The translations under genes were made by a program, and so were the position numbers. Of a stretch of 64,000 nt of DNA, positions 9,491 to 20,596 are shown one piece after another (position 1 is the stretch's first letter; every line of letters starts with the position of its first letter). Origin of the DNA: Deltaproteobacteria bacterium (GTDB lineage: Bacteria; Desulfobacterota; Binatia; Binatales; Binataceae); contig JAKBMB010000029.1 of NCBI GenBank assembly GCA_021831785.1, forward strand, positions 23,065-87,064. The letters run 5' to 3'. The notes beneath the pieces are model-generated. The model had not been told where the DNA came from and made no database searches. It saw only the letters and a list, made by a program, of their open reading frames with translations.

Positions 9491-9871
9491 CAAAAACGCT
9501 CTGCATGGAGCGAGCCGTGGTGCTTCTCGCCGTTCGGTGTGATGTTCGAATGTGTGCTGTCCGAATGTTGGACATTCCAGTGCTCGCACTGGCCGAGGCC
9601 CAAGCCTTTTTCCCATTCCCAAAGGTTGTTCTTAGCGTCACGGAAACCATCGCCTGAAATGCGGACCGGCTTGCGGCTGGGGGGCGCGTATTTGAAAGTT
9701 CCGGTGTCGATAGGGAGTCGGGCGGCTTGCGGCCCCCGATGATGAGATTTTCGCGCTCTCCCTCTGACATTCTTTCGTTCTGCCACCGCCGGGTACAATT
9801 AGCCGAGGCGCCGATGGCCGTCAATCTGGCAGAAGACAGGGCGACGCACCGGCGGCCGCGAGAGCGGCGCG
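9491..9871. other. Intergenic stretch, no gene seen
   Basis: Between cbpM and the HEAT-repeat gene, both on the minus strand. Several reading frames are open but none carries a recognisable domain or ribosome site. The promoter of the HEAT/YbjN pair is presumably here. Confidence 0.45.
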
Positions 9872-10174
9872 CTAGGCCGGGAACCGCTCGAGCAGGTTTA
9901 GGATGATGCTGATTCCGGGCAGATTGACTTCCAGTTCATCGGCCAGGGTCGTGATCAGCCGCGCGCGTCTGAGCGCAGCGTCGTCGTACAGAGCGATTTC
10001 AGCGCCGCCGCGCCTTACGAACGCAGCCGGCTGCACCAGTTCTTCACTCTCCCAAAACCGCAGCTCGGCTTCCGTAATATTGCACATCACGCACACCACG
10101 GCGCGCGCGTAGAGCGTGGGCAACGAGGTGCGCCGCCGGCTGCGGTTTTGTCTGGAGGCCATGCGCCTGGCCAT
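9872..10174 (-). CDS. cbpM: Chaperone modulator CbpM-like / MerR-type small regulator
   Basis: A 100-residue protein beginning at ATG 10174, two bases after the stop of the DnaJ-like gene. The N-terminal half is basic and holds a degenerate MerR-like helix-turn-helix (ITEAELRFWESEELVQP). The C-terminal half has the YDDAALRRARLITTLADEL and LPGISIILNLL pattern that typifies CbpM, the partner that inhibits the J domain of CbpA. The tight coupling to a CbpA-type DnaJ supports this reading. HspR-type repressors are the alternative. The basic N-terminus (about 20 residues) is longer than usual, so the true start could be Met5. Confidence 0.75.
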   Translation of the reverse strand: MARRMASRQNRSRRRTSLPTLYARAVVCVMCNITEAELRFWESEELVQPAAFVRRGGAEIALYDDAALRRARLITTLADELEVNLPGISIILNLLERFPA

Positions 10175-10176
10175 CC

Positions 10177-11250
10177 TCAGCCCTCCAAAAGCGCGCCGCG
10201 CGGGTCGTCCGGATGACGCGCCCGATGGTGTTCCGCCAACTGGCGCATCAGGGCGCGCTCTGTTTCCGACAGACGGGTCGGAGCCAGAACCTTGAGCTCG
10301 TATTGTAGATCGCCCGCCGGCTCCTTGCCGCGGCCCGGAATGCCGCGGCCCTTGATGCGCAGCACCTTGCCGGTCTGGCTTTCGGGCGGAATTTTCAGCG
10401 ACAGCCGTCCGATGGGAGTCGGCACCGTTATTTCGGCCCCCAGCACCGCTTCGTAATCCCACACCGGTAGCTGGCAGCGCAGGTTACGGCCGTAAACGGT
10501 GAAGATTTTGTCGGGCCTGACGCGCAGGGTCAGATATAGATCGCCGTTGAGCTCCGGCTTGGGAGCGCGTCCGCCCTGCCCCTTGAGCCGCATCCGCATC
10601 CCATCGGTAACGCCCGGCGGAATCGTTACTTCAAGCGCGCGCCGGCTTAAAACCACTCCGCTTCCGCCACAGACCGCGCAGGGACGGGCGCTATGAATGA
10701 CGCGGCTATGTCCATGGCGCTCTTCCTCCATGACTAAACCCGAGCCGCCGCACGCAGCACATTCGTCCTGCGCCGTCAGGTCCAACCGCCGCTGGGTTCC
10801 TTCGATCGCTTCCTTGAGCGTGACTTCGAGTTCAGCCTGGGCGTCCGCAGCGCGCTCGGCGCGATGGGGCCGGGCGCCGGGGGCTTCGAACGGCCCGAAG
10901 CCGAAGCGGCCCGAACGGGGCTCGAAGCCGAAAAAGCTCTCGAAAAAGTCGCTAAAGCCGCCGGTCGTTTGCTCGGCGCCTTGACGCCACGCATAGCGGC
11001 GGCGAAGTTCGTCTTCGCTCGCGCCGCGCTCGAAGTCGGCCCCGAGTCGGTCGTATTTTTTGCGCTTCTCGAGGTCGCCCAGAACCTGGTAGGCCTCGTT
11101 AATCTCCTTGAACTTGCGCTCCGCCTCCTTGTTGCCCGGATTCACGTCAGGGTGGTATTTGCGCGCAAGCTTGCGGTAGGCGGCCTTGATCTCCGCTGCT
11201 GAAGCCTCGCGCTTGACGGCCAGCACGTTGTAATAATCGCGAAATTCCAT
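10177..11250 (-). CDS. DnaJ-family co-chaperone (CbpA-like, half zinc finger)
   Basis: A 357-residue Hsp40 that stimulates the ATPase of DnaK. The J domain spans 1-70 with HPD at 33-35 (KYHPDVNPG). A Gly/Phe-rich region ([15 protein letters not shown]) covers about 97-125. Only two CXXCXGXG motifs are present (Cys164/167 and Cys191/194), whereas DnaJ has four, so just one zinc site can form. The C-terminal client-binding domains ([21 protein letters not shown] and onward) are complete. Its coupling to a CbpM-like gene argues for a CbpA role, but CbpA has no zinc finger at all, so this is an intermediate form. It lies downstream of the ccm genes on the same strand, with an 83-base gap. Confidence 0.9.
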   Translation of the reverse strand: MEFRDYYNVLAVKREASAAEIKAAYRKLARKYHPDVNPGNKEAERKFKEINEAYQVLGDLEKRKKYDRLGADFERGASEDELRRRYAWRQGAEQTTGGFSDFFESFFGFEPRSGRFGFGPFEAPGARPHRAERAADAQAELEVTLKEAIEGTQRRLDLTAQDECAACGGSGLVMEEERHGHSRVIHSARPCAVCGGSGVVLSRRALEVTIPPGVTDGMRMRLKGQGGRAPKPELNGDLYLTLRVRPDKIFTVYGRNLRCQLPVWDYEAVLGAEITVPTPIGRLSLKIPPESQTGKVLRIKGRGIPGRGKEPAGDLQYELKVLAPTRLSETERALMRQLAEHHRARHPDDPRGALLEG

Positions 11251-11333
11251 CGCTGCCGTAATGCTCTCCGTGGTGCCGCGTCCTGTGCAGGCCGAACGGG
11301 CGCGGCGTTCAAGTTTCGAGCGCGCCGGCGCTC

Positions 11334-11519
11334 TCAGGTGGCGCTCGCTCCGCCGTCCTCGGGCGGCGCCATTTTGCGCGCAAGCTCGCGAATCTCGTCC
11401 TCAAGGCGCAAAAGCTCGGCCTCGAGCCGCACTTGACGCCGCCATAGCAGAATTACATACAGAAAGACGGCGACGAATATTATGCTGTATGCGGCGAAAA
11501 GGTAGGAGAGATGGTTCAT
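11334..11519 (-). CDS. ccmD: Heme exporter protein CcmD
   Basis: A 61-residue single-span membrane protein that holds CcmC and CcmE together during heme release. The membrane helix is residues 4-24 ([19 protein letters not shown]), followed by a charged cytosolic coiled-coil-like tail ([17 protein letters not shown]). The size and topology are classic for CcmD. The ATG overlaps the stop of ccmC (ATGA). Confidence 0.88.
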   Translation of the reverse strand: MNHLSYLFAAYSIIFVAVFLYVILLWRRQVRLEAELLRLEDEIRELARKMAPPEDGGASAT

Positions 11520-12226
11520 GGCGCACCGTCTCCGATCGCCTGCGCAGTGGCCAGCATCCGCCTCAGCTCGAAAAGCCGTGATTTGGCGCGCAATGTTTTC
11601 AGGCGCAGCCAAAACAGCCAGGCGGACAGCGCGCTGATCGCCAGCATCGACACCGCGAGCGTCTGCAGCATCCGCGGGTCCTCAAGCCCGTGCTCGCCTG
11701 ACCGCGTGACCAGCACCGCGGGATGAATCGTGCGCCACAGCCGCACCGAGATAACGATCAGCGGAATGTCGAGCACGGCGACGATCGCCACTACCGCGGC
11801 CAGACGCGCGACTTGCTCGTTCTCCTCGCCCATCGCGCGCAGCAGCAGGTAGCCGGCGTAAAGCAGCCACAAGATAAAGGTCGTCGTCAGCCGCGAGTCC
11901 CACGTCCACCACGTGCCCCAGATCGGCTTGGCCCACAGCGAGCCGGTGATCAACACCAGCGTGCAAAACAGCATCCCCACCTCCGCGGCCGCGTAGCCGA
12001 TGTCGTCCCAGACCTGCTGCGCGAAAAAAAGATAGAAGGCGCCGGCAACTGCGCTCAGACCGAAGCCCAGGAAAGCCACCCACGCGCACGGAACGTGAAA
12101 ATAAAAGATTCGCTGCACGATCCCTTGGCTCGCTTCGGTCGGCACGTAGACAAAGACCATGAACAGGGCGGCCGGCACCAGCACACAGCCGGCCGCCGCG
12201 AACGCTGCGCCTAGCGACGGCCTCAT
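11516..12226 (-). CDS. ccmC: Heme ABC transporter permease / heme-handling protein CcmC
   Basis: A 236-residue integral membrane protein with about six helices. It carries the WWD heme-binding motif as WGTWWTWDSRLT, preceded by a conserved His in YFHVPCAW and followed by a second His in WRTIHPAV. CcmC loads heme onto CcmE in the periplasm. The C-terminal 50 residues after the last helix (LKTLRAKSRLFELRRM) are cytosolic and somewhat longer than in E. coli. It sits between ccmB and ccmD in the cytochrome c maturation run. Confidence 0.95.
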   Translation of the reverse strand: MRPSLGAAFAAAGCVLVPAALFMVFVYVPTEASQGIVQRIFYFHVPCAWVAFLGFGLSAVAGAFYLFFAQQVWDDIGYAAAEVGMLFCTLVLITGSLWAKPIWGTWWTWDSRLTTTFILWLLYAGYLLLRAMGEENEQVARLAAVVAIVAVLDIPLIVISVRLWRTIHPAVLVTRSGEHGLEDPRMLQTLAVSMLAISALSAWLFWLRLKTLRAKSRLFELRRMLATAQAIGDGAP

Positions 12227-12303
12227 CTTTCCTTTACCTTGCCCTTAACTTGCACCGCGGCTTAGCTCCGGTTCGAGCGTTATTTTCGTCCCTGGGTCGC
12301 GCC

Positions 12304-12972
12304 CTAGCCCGCCAGATATTCAAACAGCAGATAGCCGCAGACGACGAACAGCAGGTCGCACGCGGCGAGAATTTTGAGCGGCAGCACCACGGCCGCCAAG
12401 CTGGCGCCGCTCAAAACTGCGGCGCTGGCCTTGACGCCCGCGATAAGCTCGGGCACGTAGAGCGGCGCCGTCAGCAGCGCGAGCAACATCTCGCCGGCAC
12501 GCAGGCGGCTAGTTATGGTCCCGAGAAGCGTGCTCAGGGCGCAAAGGCCGAGCGTCCCCAAAAGCAGGATCGGAATCAGCCGCAAAAGGTTCAGATCGAA
12601 TTGTAGGTTGAAAAACAGGACCAGCAACAGCAACGTCGCCGCCTGCGAGACCGCCATCGAGAGCGCCACCGCCGCCACCTTGGCGGCATAAATCGTGGCC
12701 GGCTCGAGCGGGCTTAAGCGCAAGCCTGTAAGGCAATCGTTTTCGTGCTCGGCGGCCACGGCGAGGCTCGCGCCCGGAAGCCCCGACAGGATCAATGCTA
12801 CCCACAGCGCACCGGCAGCGGACTCCGGCCGTCCGCCAGTCTCAGGTCCGTAAGCTACCACCAGCACCACCAGCACCAGCAACGATAGCACACACAGTTC
12901 GATCACGACCCGGCCGCCGCGTCGCTCCAGCGTAAGGTCCTTGTGCAATAATGCGCAAAATCCCGTGAGCAT
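12304..12972 (-). CDS. ccmB: Heme exporter permease CcmB
   Basis: A 222-residue protein with six predicted membrane helices. It is the membrane partner of the ATPase CcmA; the CcmAB complex drives release of holo-CcmE from CcmC. The N-terminal FCALLHKDLTLERRGG and central SGLPGASLAVAAEHEND match the family, and the length is standard. A 174-base non-coding gap separates it from ccmA, and 77 bases separate it from ccmC. Confidence 0.92.
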   Translation of the reverse strand: MLTGFCALLHKDLTLERRGGRVVIELCVLSLLVLVVLVVAYGPETGGRPESAAGALWVALILSGLPGASLAVAAEHENDCLTGLRLSPLEPATIYAAKVAAVALSMAVSQAATLLLLVLFFNLQFDLNLLRLIPILLLGTLGLCALSTLLGTITSRLRAGEMLLALLTAPLYVPELIAGVKASAAVLSGASLAAVVLPLKILAACDLLFVVCGYLLFEYLAG

Positions 12973-13146
12973 CGCGTCGCGCCGAATTCACCGTCCGCCG
13001 ACTAAGTCAACGACGTGAATCGCGGTTCCTTTCATAAAAACCGACTCACAAAAATCGACCGGTGAACCATAAAAAACCATCCGGCCAAGCTTCGCTGCCG
13101 CTGGCTCCCTGCGCGTCGGTTCGCGGCCGCCGCGCTTGCGGCCCGC

Positions 13147-13839
13147 TCAGGTGAGCATCCATCGCCACGCCGTGCGCCGGCTCGGTTGCGCAGCGGCGGG
13201 AAGCAGCCGCCCGGACACTAGCTGGTAGTTCTCCGGCTCGGCACCTTTGACCGTAAGCGGCTCGTGTGAGGTCAGGAGGGCGGCGCCGCCGCGCGCCAGC
13301 AGTTCCTGAATCAGCTCGCCGACGACGGCCGCGCCCTGCCGGTCAAGCGAGGCGAACGGCTCGTCGAACAAAACCAGCTCCGGCTCGCCGATCATAGCGC
13401 GGGCAAGCGCCAAACGTTGCTCCATCCCGCGCGAAAGATCGCGCGCGCGCTGCTCGGCCACCGCGCCAAGACCGAGGCGCTCAAGCCAGCGCGCCGCCTG
13501 CTCGCTCGGCTTTTGACACGCATTGAGCTTAGCGTAGAACTCAAGATTTTCCCGCGCGGTCAGATTCAGGTAAAGCATGCTGCGATGGAGCGTCACTCCC
13601 ACGCGCCGGCGGTCATCCGCTCGAAGGCGCCGAATGTCCTGGCCGAACATGCGCGCTTGGCCCGCGCTCAGGCCGATCAGGCCGCATAGGGCATGCACTA
13701 AAGTTGATTTGCCGGCCCCGTTGGCGCCGGTAATCACGGCTGCGCGTCCGCGTTCCAGCTTGAGATTAACCTCGGTGAGGACCGGCCGCAGGCCGAACAT
13801 CACGCTGAGGCTTAGGGCCTCGACCAGCGCCGTGGTCAT
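13147..13839 (-). CDS. ccmA: Heme exporter ATP-binding protein CcmA
   Basis: A 230-residue ABC ATPase. Walker A is GANGAGKST (38-46), the signature is LSRGMEQRLALARA and Walker B is LVLFDEPFASLD, followed by LLTSHEP as the switch histidine. It powers the CcmABCD complex. ATG at 13839 was chosen because the reading frame upstream is compositionally unlike protein, even though it stays open for 142 codons. The C-terminal 25 residues after the nucleotide-binding core are unconserved. Confidence 0.93.
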   Translation of the reverse strand: MTTALVEALSLSVMFGLRPVLTEVNLKLERGRAAVITGANGAGKSTLVHALCGLIGLSAGQARMFGQDIRRLRADDRRRVGVTLHRSMLYLNLTARENLEFYAKLNACQKPSEQAARWLERLGLGAVAEQRARDLSRGMEQRLALARAMIGEPELVLFDEPFASLDRQGAAVVGELIQELLARGGAALLTSHEPLTVKGAEPENYQLVSGRLLPAAAQPSRRTAWRWMLT

Positions 13840-14011
13840 CGCCGGGTCACGGCGCTGCTTTGCGGTCGCGGCGCCCGCCGCCGGGCCGCGAAAGCCCTTA
13901 GCTGAGTACGCGAGCGAGCCTTCTGGCGCGGCCCGCAGCGCACGCGATGGGGCTGCCGGACCTGCGGTGTGAGGCTTAATTGGGCGCCTGTTCGCCGAGC
14001 GAGTATGATGC

Positions 14012-14617
14012 TCATTGCGCGGCGGAAAGGCGTGTGCCGCAAGCGGAGCAGAACTTTGCCCAAGCGTTGAGTCTGGCCCCGCAGGCGGGACAAAACGCGG
14101 TCCGCAGCGCCGGCCGGGGCGCGCCCGCCGGCGCCCGCGGTTGGCGCCCGAGCCAATCCTCGTTCGGCGCCGGTTTTGGTTCCTCCAGGTTGGGCAGCAA
14201 AACAATCGGAGTTTGCGCCGCCGAATCGCCCGACAGAGCTTCGCCTTGGGGCGGCGCCGGGTCATCGGCTGCTCGCCGGCCGGGCGCCGATTGTGCGGCC
14301 TGCGCGCGGCTTCCTGTCATAGACCAACCGCGAGCGGCGGTTGGGTTGAGTTGTTCGAGCCCGGCCATGGCGCGCAGGGCGCGCGCCTCAAGCCGCGCGC
14401 GAAGCCGCGCGTAGTCGGCGCGGGAGAGCTTATTCATCTGGCGGTCGAGCTCGAGCTCGCGCAGTCCCTGCACGGCTTGCGCGCGGTCGTGCTCCAGACC
14501 CTCGCGCTGGGCGTCGGGGCGCTTATCGACGGACCCACTGGGCTCTCCGTAGAGCGGGGCGCTAACGAATAGCGCGACGCCGACGAGCAGCAGCGCCGCG
14601 GCTACGGCGTAGGCCAT
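14012..14617 (-). CDS. CcmI-like membrane protein with C-terminal double zinc ribbon
   Basis: A 201-residue protein. An N-terminal membrane helix (AYAVAAALLLVGVALFVSA) is followed by a coiled stretch with AVQGLRELELDRQMNKLS and DYARLRARLE, the same pattern as the N-terminus of CcmI, the apocytochrome chaperone. Instead of TPR repeats, the C-terminus holds two CXXC pairs (FCPACGARL, FCSACGTRL), a zinc-ribbon. Position between ccmH and ccmA supports a role in cytochrome c assembly. ATG at 14617 was preferred to a TTG nine bases upstream. Function beyond this is not known to me. Confidence 0.75.
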   Translation of the reverse strand: MAYAVAAALLLVGVALFVSAPLYGEPSGSVDKRPDAQREGLEHDRAQAVQGLRELELDRQMNKLSRADYARLRARLEARALRAMAGLEQLNPTAARGWSMTGSRAQAAQSAPGRRAADDPAPPQGEALSGDSAAQTPIVLLPNLEEPKPAPNEDWLGRQPRAPAGAPRPALRTAFCPACGARLNAWAKFCSACGTRLSAAQ

Positions 14618-14694
14618 CTCAGGCAATCCTCGGTGCTCGGGGCGAATGTATGCGCTTCATCAGTCCACCGGACCATGCCGAAAGCTTGCGCGGC

Positions 14695-15194
14695 TTAACC
14701 GAGCCGCTCTATCTCGCGTTTTAGACGATAGCGCAGCCGCCGGTCATAATGCTGCACCGTCTCCTCCTCCTCGGGCGCGGACGCCGGCCTCAACTGCTTG
14801 CCACGCCAGCGCGCCAGAGCGATAAGAATTCCTGCCGCGCCGATAAAGAGCATCGCAAACGGCATCACCCAGGCCAGCGCGTTGAACCCGTGCGCCTCCG
14901 GCGCCGATAAGATCTTCTCGCCGTACTTGGCGCGAAACAAGCCGAGAATCTGATGCCGGCTCAGGCCCGCATTGATCATCTTTTCGATTTGCTCGCGCAC
15001 CGGAACCGAGAAGCTGCAAGTCGGCATGTTGCAATTAGCGACGGTTAAGCCGCATCCGCACTGACACGTGAGCCCTTCGGCCACTTCGTTGACGCTGACC
15101 TTGGGAGCAGACGAAACCGTGCGCGCAAGCGCCAGGCCCCGCGGCAGCCCTGCGGCTGCCAGAATGGCGAAAATGGCAAAAAGCGCAAGACGCT

Positions 15195-15198
<4 letters not shown>
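14695..15198 (-). CDS. ccmH: Cytochrome c maturation protein CcmH (Cys-rich variant)
   Basis: A 167-residue membrane-anchored periplasmic thiol oxidoreductase that reduces apocytochrome CXXCH motifs. A signal-anchor (LALFAIFAILAAAGL) begins the protein and a second helix (WVMPFAMLFIGAAGILIAL) lies near residues 113-131. The redox region reads LTCQCGCGLTVANC and then C, giving cysteines at 45, 47, 49, 56 and 61, instead of the usual LRCPXC pair. The following helix region (INAGLSRHQILGLFRAKYG) is standard. The TTG start at 15198 overlaps the ccmF stop (TTGA), so translation is coupled. Confidence 0.88.
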
Positions 15199-17219
<2,021 letters not shown>

Positions 17220-17469
17220 AGCTTCCTAATTACAGCCGCAACTCAGCCGCGCAAGCAAATGGCGCGAAACGGTCCCGTCGAATCCAAGACGCCCGTTGCC
17301 TATTCGCTAAGCCTGCCTCCTCTTTTGCTCGCCCTGCGAAGCGGCCCCTTAAGGCCCGTAGCACCTCGAAAACGCCCCGGCCGACACCCGTTGGTTGCTC
17401 TAATCTCGCGCCGGCGGCTTTCGCGGCGATGAGAAGTCGCGCGGCAAGGCACGGGGGCGTTGCGCTGCG

Positions 17470-18108
17470 CTACTTCTTCGACTCCGGGGTATATTTTGAC
17501 GGACAACTGGTCAGCACCTGCTCGGCGGCGACCGTTCCCGACGAGGTGAGCTTGCCCTCCACGATTACATCGCGGTTCTCGGCAAACATGTCCGGCTTGG
17601 GCTGTCCTACGCATATCACGACGAACGACGGCGGACCCGTGTTCGGCCCATACTTAGGATCGATCCCAATGCTTGCGCCGTTCGGCGGCTGCGTTTGATC
17701 GAGCAAGGTCTTTACTTCGCCGGCCAGCGCGTACACGCGATCGCCCCGCGTCCGCGCCAGGTTGGCCGGCTGCCTAAGCGCGGCCTTCGGCGCCTCCACG
17801 CCGTCAACTGAAGCCGCAGCCGTACCGGCGTGTGATTTGGCGCCGTCGGCCGAGGGGGCGCCGCTGGCAGAGGGAATCGGCACAATCGTAAAGACGAGCC
17901 TCAGAGTCGACGGGTCCCAGCTCACGCTTGCGGGCTTCACGCGCCCGGCGATGCGCAGCGGCTGGCCCTTGAGCGTGTCGGCTGCGGCCGCGACCTCCGG
18001 CACCGTGAGATAGTACTCGGCGGTGTTGCGAATCGCGGTCGCAATCAAGTAAATGATTGCTGCCGCGATAAGCCCGCCGCCGATCAAGAAACGTGGCTTT
18101 ACGCGCAT
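17470..18108 (-). CDS. ccmE: Periplasmic heme chaperone CcmE, CXXXY type with an enlarged beta-barrel loop
   Basis: A 212-residue signal-anchored periplasmic protein that carries heme from CcmC to CcmF. The anchor is residues 8-26, followed by the OB-fold (LRIAGRVKPASVSWD...LVFTIV). The heme-binding residue is Cys202 in CPSKY, so this is the CXXXY form known from Desulfovibrio and archaea, not the HXXXY form of E. coli. Residues about 80-165 include an Ala/Ser-rich and Pro-rich insertion not seen in short CcmE proteins. It is the first gene of the ccm run. Confidence 0.9.
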   Translation of the reverse strand: MRVKPRFLIGGGLIAAAIIYLIATAIRNTAEYYLTVPEVAAAADTLKGQPLRIAGRVKPASVSWDPSTLRLVFTIVPIPSASGAPSADGAKSHAGTAAASVDGVEAPKAALRQPANLARTRGDRVYALAGEVKTLLDQTQPPNGASIGIDPKYGPNTGPPSFVVICVGQPKPDMFAENRDVIVEGKLTSSGTVAAEQVLTSCPSKYTPESKK

Positions 18109-18266
18109 TACTCTACAGCTAAATTGTACACCCTAAACGCTGGGCAAAGTAACCGGCGTGCGTTTTGCGCGGACGCTGCGCGGCGATGTTGCCTCCCGCC
18201 GGCGCGAATCGCGGGATGGTACTTCGCTTAGCCCAGCCGGCGGGACGGCGCCTTAGCCGCGCCGTC

Positions 18267-18300
18267 TCGATCCCCTTACGAGGAATCGTTCGGCTGAAAC
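18267..18300 (+). repeat. CRISPR-repeat-like unit (solitary, degenerate)
   Basis: These 34 bases start TCGATCCCC and end GGCTGAAAC. They align with the unit at 21132-21164 over their whole length, with several substitutions and one indel. No second unit or regular spacing is found nearby. The rest of the 18109-18471 gap between ccmE and the reductase gene holds no gene that I can see. Confidence 0.4.
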
Positions 18301-18471
18301 TTCTCAGCGTCGGCCGATCAGTGCCGGTGAGCCGCAGGCGGAGAGCGAAGCGGCACTTTCCGCAGTCACTCCGCTCATCGAGCAGGATTTCGGAAGGATT
18401 CATGAGGCCGCGCTCAAGAGCCTTCACCGCCGGTGTCGGCTGCGCGCGGTGCAGGTCGAGGGCGAGCCCGT

Positions 18472-19536
18472 TCAGCTTCCGCTCATAGCGACCAGTCGGT
18501 CCTGCGGCGGAGTTTCCGCCTGCTGCACCCGAACGTACCGCTCGGTGTGGATGAGAACTGGGCGGGCGCCCAAACGCCGCGCCGCGGCAACGCAGGCCTC
18601 GACAAATTGCGGGCCGCCGGCGGCGAAGACACTGTATTCCGATAAATCGCTAAACAGTGTGGGCAGCAACTCGGGAATTCGGCCGTGGAGGATTTCCGGT
18701 TCGTCAACGCGCTCGCGCGTCAGAGTGGAAATAAAGCGGAAGTTGCGATAACGCGCCTGCCAATAGGCGAGTAAGCCCTGATCGTAAATGTCCGCTCGTG
18801 TTCGCGCCGAGAACAGGAAGGTGACGGGCTGGTGATAACCGCGGCGCAGGGCAGCATCGCCAAGCGCGAGTATCGGTGCCAGTCCTGAGCCGGCTGCCAT
18901 GCAAAGCACTGGCGTTTCGACCGATGCGTCGCCAATGAAGGTTCCGTACGGTCCGGAGATTTTGACGATACTGCCGGGCATCAGCGACTCGTGAATCCAG
19001 CGGCTTGTCAGACCGTCGTTGGTGCGGCTGACCTGCAGCGTGATTTCGCCGTCGGGACGCGGCGCATTTGCCACCGAGTATGAGCGCATCGGCGCGCTTT
19101 GCTCGGGTCTGCCCAGCATTACGTACTGCCCCGGCCAGTAGCGCATCGGGGCACCCAGCGGGCGCAGCGCCAGTTCGATGATGCGCGGCGTGCGGACAAT
19201 CCGATTGATCACAACGAACGGCATCTCCTCGCGCGGCGGGAACAACTTCGGCTGCGCGTCGGTCGTGCCCCATTCGATGACCAGCTCGTCCGAGATGGGC
19301 TTGGCCATGCACATCAGGCCGTAGCCCTGTTTCCGTTCTTCGGGCGAGAGTGCCATGTCGAGGACGACGCCCTGGCCGAAAGTGCCGCTGTGGACTCGAA
19401 CCTTGCATTCGCCGCATGCGCCGGCCCGGCAATTGTTGGGCAGCGCATAGCCGGCGCGTTCGAGAGCCGACAGGACGGTCTCGCCGTCACGACATTCGAC
19501 TCGCCGCCCTGAAGGATGAAGACGGATGTGACTCAT
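18472..19536 (-). CDS. [2Fe-2S]/FAD/NAD(P)H oxidoreductase (MmoC-like monooxygenase reductase)
   Basis: A 354-residue electron-transfer protein. The N-terminal plant-type ferredoxin domain has Cys36, 41, 44 and 76 (CRAGACGEC, then LMCMAKP). An FAD-binding barrel follows (RSYSVAN near 150), then an NAD(P)-binding domain (AAGSGLAPILALGDA). This is the domain order of reductases that feed soluble methane, toluene or phenol monooxygenases. The gene begins 31 bases after the stop of the diiron gene, so they form a likely two-gene operon in which this protein passes electrons from NAD(P)H to the diiron site. The substrate is unknown. Confidence 0.88.
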   Translation of the reverse strand: MSHIRLHPSGRRVECRDGETVLSALERAGYALPNNCRAGACGECKVRVHSGTFGQGVVLDMALSPEERKQGYGLMCMAKPISDELVIEWGTTDAQPKLFPPREEMPFVVINRIVRTPRIIELALRPLGAPMRYWPGQYVMLGRPEQSAPMRSYSVANAPRPDGEITLQVSRTNDGLTSRWIHESLMPGSIVKISGPYGTFIGDASVETPVLCMAAGSGLAPILALGDAALRRGYHQPVTFLFSARTRADIYDQGLLAYWQARYRNFRFISTLTRERVDEPEILHGRIPELLPTLFSDLSEYSVFAAGGPQFVEACVAAARRLGARPVLIHTERYVRVQQAETPPQDRLVAMSGS

Positions 19537-19567
19537 CGTTCGTCAGTGCGTCGAGGAAATCGATCTA

Positions 19568-20596
19568 TTAGAAGACCGGAATGATCGATTCCATGTCGAT
19601 CTCGCGAACTTCCTGGCCGGAAATCTCGACCTCCGGAATCGCCGGGAAGGGAATGCCGTATCGATCCAGCACGCCCTTGAGATTCAGAATCGCCTCGCGC
19701 CAGTTGTGCTTTTTCTGATCGTAGGTTGGGATGAAAAAGCCGGCGTTGCGGGCGACGTCCTCGCAGGCGCGCTGGACGGCAATGAAATCGTCCGGCAAAT
19801 CCCAAAATTCCTGCGGCGGTTCGAAGAGCACCGCAGACAGGAACAAATACCCGGCGCGAATCTGTTTGGTGATGGTCGCCTTGTCGGTGGTTTCCAGCCG
19901 GGGATAGTCACGCTCCATCAGAGTCAGGCAGATCGCCATATGGCGCCCCTCGTCGCGGCCCACGTTGCGAAAAGCCTCTCTGAAGAGCGGCTCGGCCGCG
20001 CCTGCCGACATCTGCTTGAAGACCGTGGCAGCGGCGATCTCTCCCATGAGGAAGGCGCTGAACAGAACAGCAAGGCTGTAGCGCGGCACTGCCTGCTTAT
20101 AGCCATTCCAGTAGCGGCCGCCATTGTAATAGAGCCAATGGGCGTTTTTCTGGGCTTTATGGCCAAGCTCGGTGCGCGGCTTGTAGGTAAGCGGACTGGG
20201 ATGCTCGAGCAGGCGCGAGATCGCCATGCCGCAAAACGCCTCATGGTTCTGCTCGTCGCGTGTCACCGAAAAAAAGCATTTGCGGACGGGGTCCTCCTCG
20301 TGCACCTCGTAGGTCTTAACCAACGCCTGAGCGAAGACCGGCGGTGCCGAAGCGTCGAAGACCGAAAGCAGGGTCCACCAGTACGCGATCGCCTCGCGCT
20401 CCTCCCATGAGTAGCGCGACGGGTCAAACGAATTCCACGGCAGCTTGGCCGGGTCCCAGTATTCGCGCTGAGCGGCGGCCCAAATCTCCTCCAGACGACG
20501 GGTATGAGACTCCCACGACAGCGGAAAAATATTGGGCTGCGCGGTTGCGGGCGGCAGCTCCATCCGGTGGGCGAACTTTTCGTGTCCGGCGCTCAT
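19568..20596 (-). CDS. Ferritin-like diiron oxygenase-type protein
   Basis: A 342-residue, mostly helical protein with two E-X2-H iron motifs: Glu115/His118 (RDEQNHEAF) and Glu216/His219 (GRDEGRHMA), plus Glu186 in LMGEIAAATVF. This matches the four-helix diiron fold of ribonucleotide reductase R2, acyl-ACP desaturase and AurF-like oxygenases. I cannot place it in a named subfamily. A strong ribosome site (GGAGGAGAAT) precedes ATG 20596. The adjoining ferredoxin-type reductase argues for oxygen activation, not iron storage. Upstream lies a repeat-rich zone and the decayed CRISPR locus. Confidence 0.8.
   Translation of the reverse strand: MSAGHEKFAHRMELPPATAQPNIFPLSWESHTRRLEEIWAAAQREYWDPAKLPWNSFDPSRYSWEEREAIAYWWTLLSVFDASAPPVFAQALVKTYEVHEEDPVRKCFFSVTRDEQNHEAFCGMAISRLLEHPSPLTYKPRTELGHKAQKNAHWLYYNGGRYWNGYKQAVPRYSLAVLFSAFLMGEIAAATVFKQMSAGAAEPLFREAFRNVGRDEGRHMAICLTLMERDYPRLETTDKATITKQIRAGYLFLSAVLFEPPQEFWDLPDDFIAVQRACEDVARNAGFFIPTYDQKKHNWREAILNLKGVLDRYGIPFPAIPEVEISGQEVREIDMESIIPVF

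Noticed and set aside
13840..14265. Upstream extension of the ccmA frame by 142 codons
   Set aside because: The extension is Arg/Pro-rich without similarity, while ATG 13839 gives a standard CcmA.
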